From positions 1 to 47,733 of the forward strand of contig PBTH01000029.1 of assembly GCA_002726495.1 (NCBI GenBank): a stretch of DNA of 47,733 bases, in the 5' to 3' direction. Source of the stretch: Methanobacteriota archaeon. GTDB taxonomy: Archaea > Thermoplasmatota > Poseidoniia > Poseidoniales > Poseidoniaceae. This document shows, piece after piece, positions 7,358 to 15,969 of the stretch (position 1 is the first letter of the stretch; each line of letters starts with the position of its first letter). The notes under the pieces were generated by a model. It was not told the DNA's origin. It worked only from the letters and a program-made list of their open reading frames with translations, and did not search any database. The position numbers and the translations under genes are program-made.

Positions 7358-9756
7358 CTTGGGATCCATTCAAGCCAGTGGAGTCGAACCCCTGTTGAAT
7401 CGATCATCACATTGTCACGCCCTGATAGCCCTAAAGGATTGATGAAGCGAGACGGTTGCTCGTTATCCCAAGTAATTTCGAATTGGTTCAGAATCTCATT
7501 TTCTCCAAGTTCCATGCAATGATGATGATAACCTGCTTGGGATTTTAGTGATTGATATGGGCGTTCAAGCCCCTTGTCGCTTTGAAGGTTAATCCCTTTG
7601 GGATTGCCAATGGTTTCGTATACCAGGCATATTGAAGAAAACTCTCCACTTGGTTGTGTGATCGCCAATGTGTCAACCGTTCCTTCCTTTACAAATGCCC
7701 TTGAGTCCCCAAGTCCGAGTGGATCTTTGAAGCGATGGTCGCGCCATGGGTCAAGCCGGATTTCACATTGCGAGCAATCGTTTGGATCGACGGCTTGTAA
7801 GATTACAGTTTCCGCATCTCCATTGATTTGAAGGGCCCACAAAATTGCTCCATCTCGGTTCACAGATGATGACCAATAGGGTGACTGCGAGAGTGTCCAT
7901 TGCATGGATCCCAATGGAGATGTGACCGCGTAACGCATGTTATGTTCGATAAAATATGTGGTATTGTCCAGATACAAGGCACGTGTGGCATTGCTTTGTT
8001 CACTTTTGGTCAAGTGGACCAAGCCAAGAGTTGGAATACTCGTGGACTCCAAGTGCTGAGGCAGGTCCCAAAGATAGCCCCAATGCATGTTTTCTGTGTA
8101 AATTGTGCCTTCTTCAAGGCCCTCAAGGTCTTGACGAAGGGCGAGGTCTCCGGGCGTGACCGATAATAATTCATCATGTGAAGCCAACATTACAGCCACG
8201 CCTTGTGCGAAGATGGTTCCCAAGAGGAGTAGCACCACCAATCCCGCGGAGAGTGGCTTTGGCATTGACTGGAAGAAGGGCGCGTTATCTTCTTTCAACG
8301 TTGTAAGTTGAGTTGTAGGAGACCACCACAACACCACGAGCACGGCGAGGGGGAGGTGGAATGCGTGAAGTGCCATCGAATAGAGCGTGTAGGAAAGCAA
8401 GGATAGAATCGGTATGTTTTGCAATCCTTCAACGAGATGAACTGTGCTTAATAGCCACAGACTTCCGAACCATGTGATGGCGATTCTTCCCTCAAGTGTA
8501 TGGCGAAGGGACCACCCAGCAAAACATGCAATGATCAACAAAAATCCATTGTAAACCAACATGGGTTTGCCCCCTTGCCATCCATATTCTGAAAAGACAG
8601 CTTCCTCAAACAATCGGGGCGCAATCACAACAAGAGCAATTGTGAAACCAATGGTAATGAATGCGGAGGCAAGGATGGCGAACTTCCGCATCAACTCTTG
8701 ATGGGCCTCATCATCAAGTTGTATTCCATGCAGGACATGACAAAGCATGAGTGCGGCAAGATAAATCGCCCCTGTTGGATGAATCATAACCACGCACATA
8801 AGGGCTAGAATGATGCCGAGAGTGTGATGACGTTCTCGCTGATGAGTTTGTCGAAACAGGACAAGAATTCCAACGACCAGTCCGAGTTGACTTGCTATAC
8901 TTGGGTATCCGGAGTCAAAGGTTTTGGCGAACAATCCAAGACCGAGACCAATTCCAAACATTCCGTATGCACCTGCTCCGTGACGGTCAAAGGCCCCAAT
9001 CAATCCCAGCAGCAGTACGAACAAACTGTAATGCCCAAGTTGGAATACTGCCGTTGCTGCATCCACTGAAGTCATTTCCATGATGTAGGCAGCCAGAGAA
9101 GGAAACGCAGGAGGGTACGTCCAAAACCCTTCATTTGTTCCAGACAGGCTGAGGTTGCCTTCAATGGCAACCTGCTGAGCGAGCATGGAAAAACCAATCC
9201 AATCAACTCCAAACGGTATTCGCTGGAGCAATGGAGGCAATAGAGCGGTACAGGCCATAGCAACCGACACAACAAGAAGGGGAAGGTGACGGGATTCTCT
9301 GAACATGAGTTGCATTTCAGCCTCCTTGCTCAATACGGGGTCCTCTTCCTTGCTGATCTCTCCATGCATTGCGGCTTCGAGCAGTTGCCACCGGGTTCGT
9401 TTTGCTATCACTTCATGACGCGTGTTTACCAATTTCCATGCCAATGCATTTACTGCGACGATGACGAACATCATCGACAGTGGAGACCATATGTTGAGCA
9501 ACAGGAGAATGCCGGATAGGCCGTAGAGGAGAAGAAGGCCCAAAGCAGGCGACAGTAGCATTTTGCGCACCTGGTCACTGCTTCCATCAAGTATTGACGA
9601 CAGCGCCCAACCCGGAAGAAGCGATGGTGCCAAGACCACGATAACACTTCCAAGCATGAACGGCGACCACCAACCAATGCTTTGATGGTTCGCCGAAGGC
9701 TCAAGTAGAATCGCCTTTTCCTTTGAATCATGGACGCACCCGAGGATGCTTTTCAT
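7354..9756 (-). CDS. Large multi-pass membrane protein with C-terminal soluble domain, possible surface glycosylation enzyme
   Basis: About 800 aa with many hydrophobic segments (LLLYGLSGILLLLNIWSPLSMMFVIVAVNALAW etc.), then a soluble C-terminal domain; translationally coupled to the GT2 gene. Start uncertain (ATG at 9756 or 9657). Confidence 0.7.
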   Translation of the reverse strand: MKSILGCVHDSKEKAILLEPSANHQSIGWWSPFMLGSVIVVLAPSLLPGWALSSILDGSSDQVRKMLLSPALGLLLLYGLSGILLLLNIWSPLSMMFVIVAVNALAWKLVNTRHEVIAKRTRWQLLEAAMHGEISKEEDPVLSKEAEMQLMFRESRHLPLLVVSVAMACTALLPPLLQRIPFGVDWIGFSMLAQQVAIEGNLSLSGTNEGFWTYPPAFPSLAAYIMEMTSVDAATAVFQLGHYSLFVLLLGLIGAFDRHGAGAYGMFGIGLGLGLFAKTFDSGYPSIASQLGLVVGILVLFRQTHQRERHHTLGIILALMCVVMIHPTGAIYLAALMLCHVLHGIQLDDEAHQELMRKFAILASAFITIGFTIALVVIAPRLFEEAVFSEYGWQGGKPMLVYNGFLLIIACFAGWSLRHTLEGRIAITWFGSLWLLSTVHLVEGLQNIPILSLLSYTLYSMALHAFHLPLAVLVVLWWSPTTQLTTLKEDNAPFFQSMPKPLSAGLVVLLLLGTIFAQGVAVMLASHDELLSVTPGDLALRQDLEGLEEGTIYTENMHWGYLWDLPQHLESTSIPTLGLVHLTKSEQSNATRALYLDNTTYFIEHNMRYAVTSPLGSMQWTLSQSPYWSSSVNRDGAILWALQINGDAETVILQAVDPNDCSQCEIRLDPWRDHRFKDPLGLGDSRAFVKEGTVDTLAITQPSGEFSSICLVYETIGNPKGINLQSDKGLERPYQSLKSQAGYHHHCMELGENEILNQFEITWDNEQPSRFINPLGLSGRDNVMIDSTGVRLHWLEWIPR

Positions 9757-10350
9757 CCGACCGTCGTTTTCACAGAGCCTTATTGGGTTCACGATTTTTC
9801 CCGGCCGAGTTCAGAAGCGTGGGAGAATCCGTTCATATTTTCAGTCGGGAGATACAACGAACACCGACCTGAAATGTACACTACAGAATTGTTTGAAGGT
9901 GTTCGGGACATCCATGTTGGTTTGGACCTAGGTGCCCCAGTTAACGCCCCAGTTCATGCTTTTGATAGAGGTGTTGTTTACGATGTTGGTGTTAACGATG
10001 AGGACGGTTCGTACGGCCCCACACTCATCACTCAACATCATCTCTCCTTACCTGCATTCCCCGGTGGGCCTCGATTGGAAGGGCCGATCACGTTTTGGGT
10101 GCTTTATGGACATCTCAGTTTGGAGAGCATTCGCCGATTGAAAAAGGGCCAATCGTTTGTGCGAGGAGAACAAATTGCTGCTCTAGGGGCTGAACATGAA
10201 AACGGTGGGTGGCCTCCCCATGTTCATGTTCAAATTTCATTGGAAGAGCCAGAGAAGTGTGACCTCCCAGGTGTTGTTGAAGCCAGTCAGCGAGAGGATG
10301 CTCTGAAAATATACCCCGACCCAAGACTCATTTGCGGACCGCTTTACTGA
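9730..10350 (+). CDS. M23-family (LytM-like) metallopeptidase domain protein
   Basis: RDIHVGLDLGAPVNAPVHAFDRGVVYDVG (HxxxD), FWVLYGHLS, GGWPPHVHVQISLE (HxH). Confidence 0.8.
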   Translation: MDAPEDAFHPTVVFTEPYWVHDFSRPSSEAWENPFIFSVGRYNEHRPEMYTTELFEGVRDIHVGLDLGAPVNAPVHAFDRGVVYDVGVNDEDGSYGPTLITQHHLSLPAFPGGPRLEGPITFWVLYGHLSLESIRRLKKGQSFVRGEQIAALGAEHENGGWPPHVHVQISLEEPEKCDLPGVVEASQREDALKIYPDPRLICGPLY

Positions 10351-11447
10351 ACGGATTGCAAGTGGTTTTTCAGTGAATCTATCGGCAAAACGGTTTCTGG
10401 ATTTTTCCCATGAAGCAGTGCGAGGGTGATGGACAACCAATCCATGATGATGCAATGGTAAAGCAGAACTTCGAGCAAAGATTCTCCTTCTCCGGTTAAA
10501 TTCCAAGCCAATTCAGTAGGCGAATGAGCCACCATCCAATTCAATCGTTGTTGAACTCGCGGTTGCATTTGAGCCCATGTGAGGAACAAAAGAACATGGT
10601 CTTCATTGGTTGAATCCCCGTCATTTCCAATCCCGCCCCATGCGACACTTTCGTTGTGATTCATTTCTGGTAGGACGCCTACTCGCATGAATCTGGCCGC
10701 GTTTTCATTTATCTGATTTTTGAATCGATTGAGTGCAGGGGTCAGCTCCGTAGGTCCAATGACCGAGAGTGGATGGTCTATCATGGTCGCAGCGAGCAAG
10801 GCAATATCGCCTTCTGGGTCACTTAAGACATCAAATTGGCGATTGATTTGTGCAAGCCGTTCCAACATGGCTTCACGCAATTCTGCTTGTTGTTTTGGAA
10901 GTATCCCAAGCGCTTCCATGCATGCATGTTGGCGACTAAAAATGTGGCCAAAAGCAGTTCTTGGAGGTTGGCCACCCACACTTGGAATAAGGTAGCATTG
11001 TTCTGAAGTTTCTGCAAGTCCTGCAAGTATCCCTCCGGTAGCGATCACAATAACGGTGGCTCCAAGTCCCAGTGCTTCTTCAGTTGCCTGAACGGTTTCT
11101 TCTGTGTTCCCACTGTGGCTTGTTGCCAAAACAAGCCATGAGGCATCAAACCAAGCCGGCAAGTCATAATCGCGCTGAACCACGATGGGTCGGTTTCCAT
11201 GATGTGCAGCAAGTGTGGAGAGGAATTCTCCACCTGCAGCACTGCCCCCCATTCCGAGACACAATACCCCGGTCCACGGGACGCCTTGAAGGTCTTTTAA
11301 CCACGGAAAAGCTTCCAAATTAACTGCATCAAAACCGTTCCTTAGGTCTTCCACAAACGCACTTGCATAACCAAGCATATTGCCTGTGTCCAGTTGTTGG
11401 GCTAGGTCAATCAAATTCCTTTCTTGCTCAGGTTGAATCTCATCCAT
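10344..11447 (-). CDS. Bifunctional phosphoglucose/phosphomannose isomerase family protein
   Basis: CLGMGGSAAGGEFLSTL, LATSHSGNTEETVQATEEAL (SIS domain), VIATGGILAGLAE, SVGGQPPRTAFGHIFS, AVAWGGIGNDGDS-like region. Confidence 0.88.
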   Translation of the reverse strand: MDEIQPEQERNLIDLAQQLDTGNMLGYASAFVEDLRNGFDAVNLEAFPWLKDLQGVPWTGVLCLGMGGSAAGGEFLSTLAAHHGNRPIVVQRDYDLPAWFDASWLVLATSHSGNTEETVQATEEALGLGATVIVIATGGILAGLAETSEQCYLIPSVGGQPPRTAFGHIFSRQHACMEALGILPKQQAELREAMLERLAQINRQFDVLSDPEGDIALLAATMIDHPLSVIGPTELTPALNRFKNQINENAARFMRVGVLPEMNHNESVAWGGIGNDGDSTNEDHVLLFLTWAQMQPRVQQRLNWMVAHSPTELAWNLTGEGESLLEVLLYHCIIMDWLSITLALLHGKNPETVLPIDSLKNHLQSVQ

Positions 11448-11448
11448 A

Positions 11449-12537
11449 TTACTCACCTCCATTACTGCCGTCCGAAGGGACCTCATCCAACGCCATGTGG
11501 TGCAGAGCGAGCCACTCACCATCAATACGTGCTAAGAGCCCTTTTCTGCCGGGCTTATGGTCAAATGGAAGGCGTACGGATTGCATGGTCCACACATTTG
11601 GGTCCAAGAACTCGCCTACAGAGGCATCTTCATTGATGAAATCCACGGTGCTGAATTCATGCCTTTGGGCGATGACTCTTGCGCTTTCAAGGTCCCGCCA
11701 CGTCGCTCCAGTTCGCTCTTGGCGGTCAATACGTTCCATCAATGCGCCATCTTTGGTCCAGGCAGAGGGGCGCCACATGTGGTCTCGCCATGAAATAACA
11801 TCTCCAATTTCATAACCTGGTTTGCGATAGAGAAGCGTCAATCTCGTAACATCAACTCCGTCCTTTCTACCGACGGTGGAGTTCGTTTCCACAATCATTC
11901 CACCGTATTCGGTAACCATGTGTCTGCCCCAAGTGCGAGCTAAACCTTTGCTTCCAAGAACGACATCATAACCTCCGGTCACGGGTCCTTCACTGGTGAT
12001 GAAAAACATCGGGTCATCCGATAATTTGTCAAGAACATCATCAAGGGTTCCTCGCAGGCTTGTGAGTTCCAATTCAGTCAGTCTGCGACCGCTTGAGCGA
12101 AGTTGCACCGTCGCTTCGAAGTAATTCCCTGCTCTTCGGGTACATGTGAGACAAACACCATTGGCCATTCTTGCACGCATCGTGTGTTCTTCTTGGAACA
12201 ATAAATTGTCAATGGTTCCTTCAATTTGAATGTGCATAAGTGTGTGACGGTCGGATACTGTCACGGTTTCCATTCCAATATTGATGTCCTCTGCTTTGGG
12301 GTGGACTTCCAAGTGGCGATGTAACAATTCGTCCCACACTTCTGTATCGGTGATGCTCTCCCACTTGCCTTGGATCTCAACAATCCCACAACGCGCACAG
12401 CGAATCCAAGGAATGTTTTGAGGGACCTTAGCAAGCGATGTTCTGGTTCGCAGGCAGGGTTCACACATGCGGTCGCTATACAGGGGAGGTTCGGCGCCAC
12501 AGACCAAACAAAATTCACCTCCGAGCCTGTTTGTCAT
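11449..12537 (-). CDS. nmd3: NMD3-like ribosome-associated zinc-binding protein
   Basis: N-terminal paired Cys motifs (FCLVCGAEPPLYSDRMCEPCLR, IRCARCG) and CLTCTRRAGNYFEATVQLR, DPMFFITSEGPVTGGYDVVLGSKGLARTWGRHM; matches the NMD3 layout. Confidence 0.88.
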   Translation of the reverse strand: MTNRLGGEFCLVCGAEPPLYSDRMCEPCLRTRTSLAKVPQNIPWIRCARCGIVEIQGKWESITDTEVWDELLHRHLEVHPKAEDINIGMETVTVSDRHTLMHIQIEGTIDNLLFQEEHTMRARMANGVCLTCTRRAGNYFEATVQLRSSGRRLTELELTSLRGTLDDVLDKLSDDPMFFITSEGPVTGGYDVVLGSKGLARTWGRHMVTEYGGMIVETNSTVGRKDGVDVTRLTLLYRKPGYEIGDVISWRDHMWRPSAWTKDGALMERIDRQERTGATWRDLESARVIAQRHEFSTVDFINEDASVGEFLDPNVWTMQSVRLPFDHKPGRKGLLARIDGEWLALHHMALDEVPSDGSNGGE

Positions 12538-12611
12538 TCGTCTCCCTCGCTCCTCGGTTTGTTCGTTGACCTTTCAAGATGTGGCCCGTAATTCGGGGTG
12601 AGGCCTAAGTT

Positions 12612-12773
12612 TCATTCCTCATTAGAATCATTGGAATAGACCTTCACGGCCGTCTCCAATGCATCCATTCGTTGCGATAAATGTCGACTTCGTTGAACAA
12701 CGGTATAGGTCCAAATACCAACGGCGACAATCATTCCAAAATATGCTACGGCAAGATAAGTCATTCCTTCCAT
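12612..12773 (-). CDS. CcmD-like small membrane protein
   Basis: 53 aa MEGMTYLAVAYFGMIVAVGIWTYTVVQRSRHLSQRMDALETAVKVYSNDSNEE; one TM then a charged helix, directly downstream of ccmC. Confidence 0.6.
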   Translation of the reverse strand: MEGMTYLAVAYFGMIVAVGIWTYTVVQRSRHLSQRMDALETAVKVYSNDSNEE

Positions 12774-12774
12774 G

Positions 12775-13476
12775 TTATACGCCTCCATCCAATGTTTTTT
12801 GAAGTGCTTCAATTCGCTGTTCAAACGATGTGATTCGCATTGATGTGAGCATATGGCCCACGATGAGGAGCGTGAATGAGAGTGTTCCAAACAGCAATAA
12901 AAATCCCATGTCGGCATTCAAAGAACCGCCATCATCCGTGCCAACAACTGGCCCCGGGTGGCGAATGGCCCAAATCCGAGTGGCTACGTAAGTAAACGGG
13001 ACAAGGATGAATCCGTACAATCCAAAAGCAGCAAATGTATCCCGAGTTTCTACACCGTCAGGTTGGCTGCCACGGCCCAAAACAAGGTAAACAGCGAGAA
13101 GTGTGAGTAGCCCAAACGAGTTCAGCCGTACGTCGCTCCAGTCCCATGGAGTGCCCCATTCTGCAGCCCCCCAGACACAACCGGACCACACGACCATCAA
13201 CCCCGTTGCTAATCCTGCTTCACTGCCTGCGATGTGCAACCTCCACATTAGTTCAGAACGCTTGAACATCCACCCAGCAGAACCCACAAAAAGTACACCA
13301 AACGCTATGAAAGCAGCCCAAGCAGATGGGACGTGCCAGTAAAAAATCCGCTGCGCAGCGGGGGACTCAAAGGCGTTTATGGAAACACTTGGGGCCCATA
13401 AAAACGCAAGCATCATTGTCAAAGCAATGCCGATGAAGCCAAACAAAAGGAGAGCCTCTCCAACCTTCATCTTCAT
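12775..13476 (-). CDS. ccmC: Cytochrome c biogenesis heme transporter CcmC
   Basis: YWHVPSAWAAFIAFG, WGAAEWGTPWDWSDVRLNSFGLLTLL (tryptophan-rich heme motif), IRHPGPVV; six hydrophobic segments. Confidence 0.9.
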   Translation of the reverse strand: MKMKVGEALLLFGFIGIALTMMLAFLWAPSVSINAFESPAAQRIFYWHVPSAWAAFIAFGVLFVGSAGWMFKRSELMWRLHIAGSEAGLATGLMVVWSGCVWGAAEWGTPWDWSDVRLNSFGLLTLLAVYLVLGRGSQPDGVETRDTFAAFGLYGFILVPFTYVATRIWAIRHPGPVVGTDDGGSLNADMGFLLLFGTLSFTLLIVGHMLTSMRITSFEQRIEALQKTLDGGV

Positions 13477-13516
13477 GCTTGAAGGGGGATGGCCGCCCTT
13501 CTTGAAGGTGGTTGTG

Positions 13517-14734
13517 TTAACGGGTCAACATGTCCAAAAGAAGAGCATAGGGTAAAATGAGGACAGGTGTCAACAAACCAATGAACACAGCTTGTGGGCG
13601 AGCCAAGCGCTCTGTGCTTTGATGAGCGAGCCGAAGAACATGAGATGTGATGCCCGTTAGCAAGGCTCCTACGAACATGTTGATTGCACTGAATTCGCTC
13701 ACAAGTGCAAAGTTAGAGGCCATGGTAACGACTGCACCCAATAAGAAAGGCAACACTCCTGAATGAGGTGGGCCCGTGCTAACTGCTCTCCACCACGCAT
13801 TGGTGCGCTCTTCCCTGCACATGGCGACCATTGCATCACCGCAAAGTCCTGCTGCCAAAGCAGGGGCTAAGATGAACCCGAGTTGTTGTAATTCAGTCAA
13901 TGAGTCCGTCCATGGGCCCATCGCCATGAGGATGCCAAGCGTCAACAAAGCAGCCATGGCATTTTGATTCAACCAAGCCAAGGTCCTCCATTGCATCGTC
14001 AATCCGAAACGGCTCGGAGAAACTGGAGATTCAGGGGAGGTTGAATGGGAGGAAGTATCGCCCTTTTGCTGAGGTTCACATGGAGTATTTCTACCACTAG
14101 GAAGATGATGTTTGGTAGTGGCGCAATCCTTTACCCGTTCATCATGAGTACTGATCACAAGGCAGTGACCCGCTTTTCGCAATTCATTGATGCAACCGCA
14201 CAAGGCTTCAATTGAGGATTCATCCAGTCCAGCATCGGGTTCATCCATCAAAACAATCGACGGATTTGAACTTGCAAATGCGGGCAGCAAGGCGGCGAGA
14301 ACTGCGACTTTTCTTGCCTGTCCTTGAGAGAGGTTTGAGATGCAGTCATTTGCTCGGTGTGTGAGGGAGAACGCATCCAAAAATGGGCTAAAGTCAAGGC
14401 TTTGTCCAGCCATTTTCATCGCAATTTCAAGATGCTCTTTGACTCGCTCGGACCCGAGAGCCCCATTTTTCTGCAACGCCAGAGATACATTAAGTGGCGA
14501 AGGTTTTCGCCTCCCTTCGTGGTCAACAACCAACATTTCACCGTGATTGACATGACCCTTTTCTAGAGGGAGGAGCCTTGCTATTGCTTCGATGAGTGTT
14601 GATTTTCCTGAACCGTTCGCACCTTCCAGCACCACCACATCACCTTGTTTGGCGAGCAGGTTGTGATTGGACAGGACAACACCCATCCCCCTGCGGACTT
14701 CTATGTTGACCGCTTCAAGAAGGGTCTTCGCCAT
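13517..14734 (-). CDS. CcmA-like ABC ATPase fused to a C-terminal membrane domain (CcmB-like by position)
   Basis: Walker A LEGANGSGKSTLIE, signature NLSQGQARKVAVLAALL, Walker B SIVLMDEPDAGLD, H-loop STHDE; then a Ser/Pro linker and about 5 hydrophobic segments. Confidence 0.83.
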   Translation of the reverse strand: MAKTLLEAVNIEVRRGMGVVLSNHNLLAKQGDVVVLEGANGSGKSTLIEAIARLLPLEKGHVNHGEMLVVDHEGRRKPSPLNVSLALQKNGALGSERVKEHLEIAMKMAGQSLDFSPFLDAFSLTHRANDCISNLSQGQARKVAVLAALLPAFASSNPSIVLMDEPDAGLDESSIEALCGCINELRKAGHCLVISTHDERVKDCATTKHHLPSGRNTPCEPQQKGDTSSHSTSPESPVSPSRFGLTMQWRTLAWLNQNAMAALLTLGILMAMGPWTDSLTELQQLGFILAPALAAGLCGDAMVAMCREERTNAWWRAVSTGPPHSGVLPFLLGAVVTMASNFALVSEFSAINMFVGALLTGITSHVLRLAHQSTERLARPQAVFIGLLTPVLILPYALLLDMLTR

Positions 14735-14823
14735 GGTCGTTGCACTTGGGCGTTAAGGATGAACCCTCCTATTCGATTGGAATTATACATCAACTCCAAA
14801 GAGGACCACCTCAAGGGGTAAGC

Positions 14824-15873
14824 ATGTCCTTTGCCGTGTCTGTCTTTAGTCCGGCAGAGTTGTCGCTACTGATTTTGTGGTTCATAGCCATAACATTGCC
14901 AATTGGATATGCATTTCGGACAGACACTTCGTTGGCAATGGGCATCACTGTCAGTGTTCTTTTGGGGTCGATTGTACAGGTGCTTTGGTCGTTTTTGCAG
15001 AGTTTTGGTGTGGTTGAAATGTGGATTTGGTGGGATTTTGTTCTCATTCCTGCTCGGACCACAGCGACACCGGACTTTTGGCATACTCTTATCTCTGCAG
15101 GTTTTCTTCACAGCCAGGGCGATTTAACTCATGTTTTGGGAAATGTCATCATACTGGCCTTGGTCGGCGTCCCACTGGAACAGCGGTTGGGAAGAGGTCG
15201 TTTTGCGATTGTTTACCTCGTTGGCTTGCTTGGTGGTTCGCTATGCTGGACGGCAATCAACTCAGGTTCGATCACGCCAGCTCTTGGGGCATCTGGGGCA
15301 GCGTTCGGTCTCTTGGGGGCCTATCTTTCGGGATGGCCAAAAGATGAAATTCCCTTCCCTATATTCTTAATCCGCCCTTGGCCTGTTGTGTTGATTGCTC
15401 TGCTCTATTTTGGAATGGAACTGGTACGCGCACTTGCTACAATGGAATCGGGACAGTCAAGCGGAATAGCACATATGGCTCACATTGGAGGTTTTGTCGC
15501 TGCGTATGCGCTTCTGCCCTTGATTGCAAGAGGCGGTCCAGTGGAGCTCGGTGTTGTTGATGGAGGCCCAAGCGGACAAGATGTGGTCTCTGCACGTTTG
15601 CGCCGAATGAAAGCTTCAATGATGGACCTTGACGGACTCACCGACCCTTGGACCGAAAGGGGATTTAGCATCCCAAAGCATCTCAGGGAGCCGTTCAAGA
15701 ATTTACTGCAGGCAGGTGACGAACCCGAAACTCGCATTGCATGGATGGAACATATCGCTGATGCGGGAACCTGTCCGATTTGTGATTCAGATTTGGGTCT
15801 TGTTGAGCGTGATTCTGGCCCTCGCATACAGTGTTCATCGTCAAGCGAACATTTTGAATGGCCGTCGTCTTAA
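14824..15873 (+). CDS. Rhomboid-family intramembrane serine protease with C-terminal Cys-containing domain
   Basis: HVLGNVIILALVGVPLEQRLG, catalytic GASGAAFGLLGAY, HMAHIGGFVAAY; C-terminal CPICDSDLGL. Confidence 0.9.
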   Translation: MSFAVSVFSPAELSLLILWFIAITLPIGYAFRTDTSLAMGITVSVLLGSIVQVLWSFLQSFGVVEMWIWWDFVLIPARTTATPDFWHTLISAGFLHSQGDLTHVLGNVIILALVGVPLEQRLGRGRFAIVYLVGLLGGSLCWTAINSGSITPALGASGAAFGLLGAYLSGWPKDEIPFPIFLIRPWPVVLIALLYFGMELVRALATMESGQSSGIAHMAHIGGFVAAYALLPLIARGGPVELGVVDGGPSGQDVVSARLRRMKASMMDLDGLTDPWTERGFSIPKHLREPFKNLLQAGDEPETRIAWMEHIADAGTCPICDSDLGLVERDSGPRIQCSSSSEHFEWPSS

Positions 15874-15969
15874 CCGCTTAATTCTCTCAGTTTCCTGCTT
15901 GCTTCGCCGGTGACTTGATACCGCAATGACTCGGCCCGAAAAGTGGATAGGCTCAAAGGGGGGCTTGTC

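Noticed and set aside
7376-7400. tRNA-like T-arm string (agtggagtcgaacccctg)
   Set aside because: Lies inside the coding sequence of the membrane protein (..DSTGVRLHWLEW..), and no acceptor stem or other arms are present.
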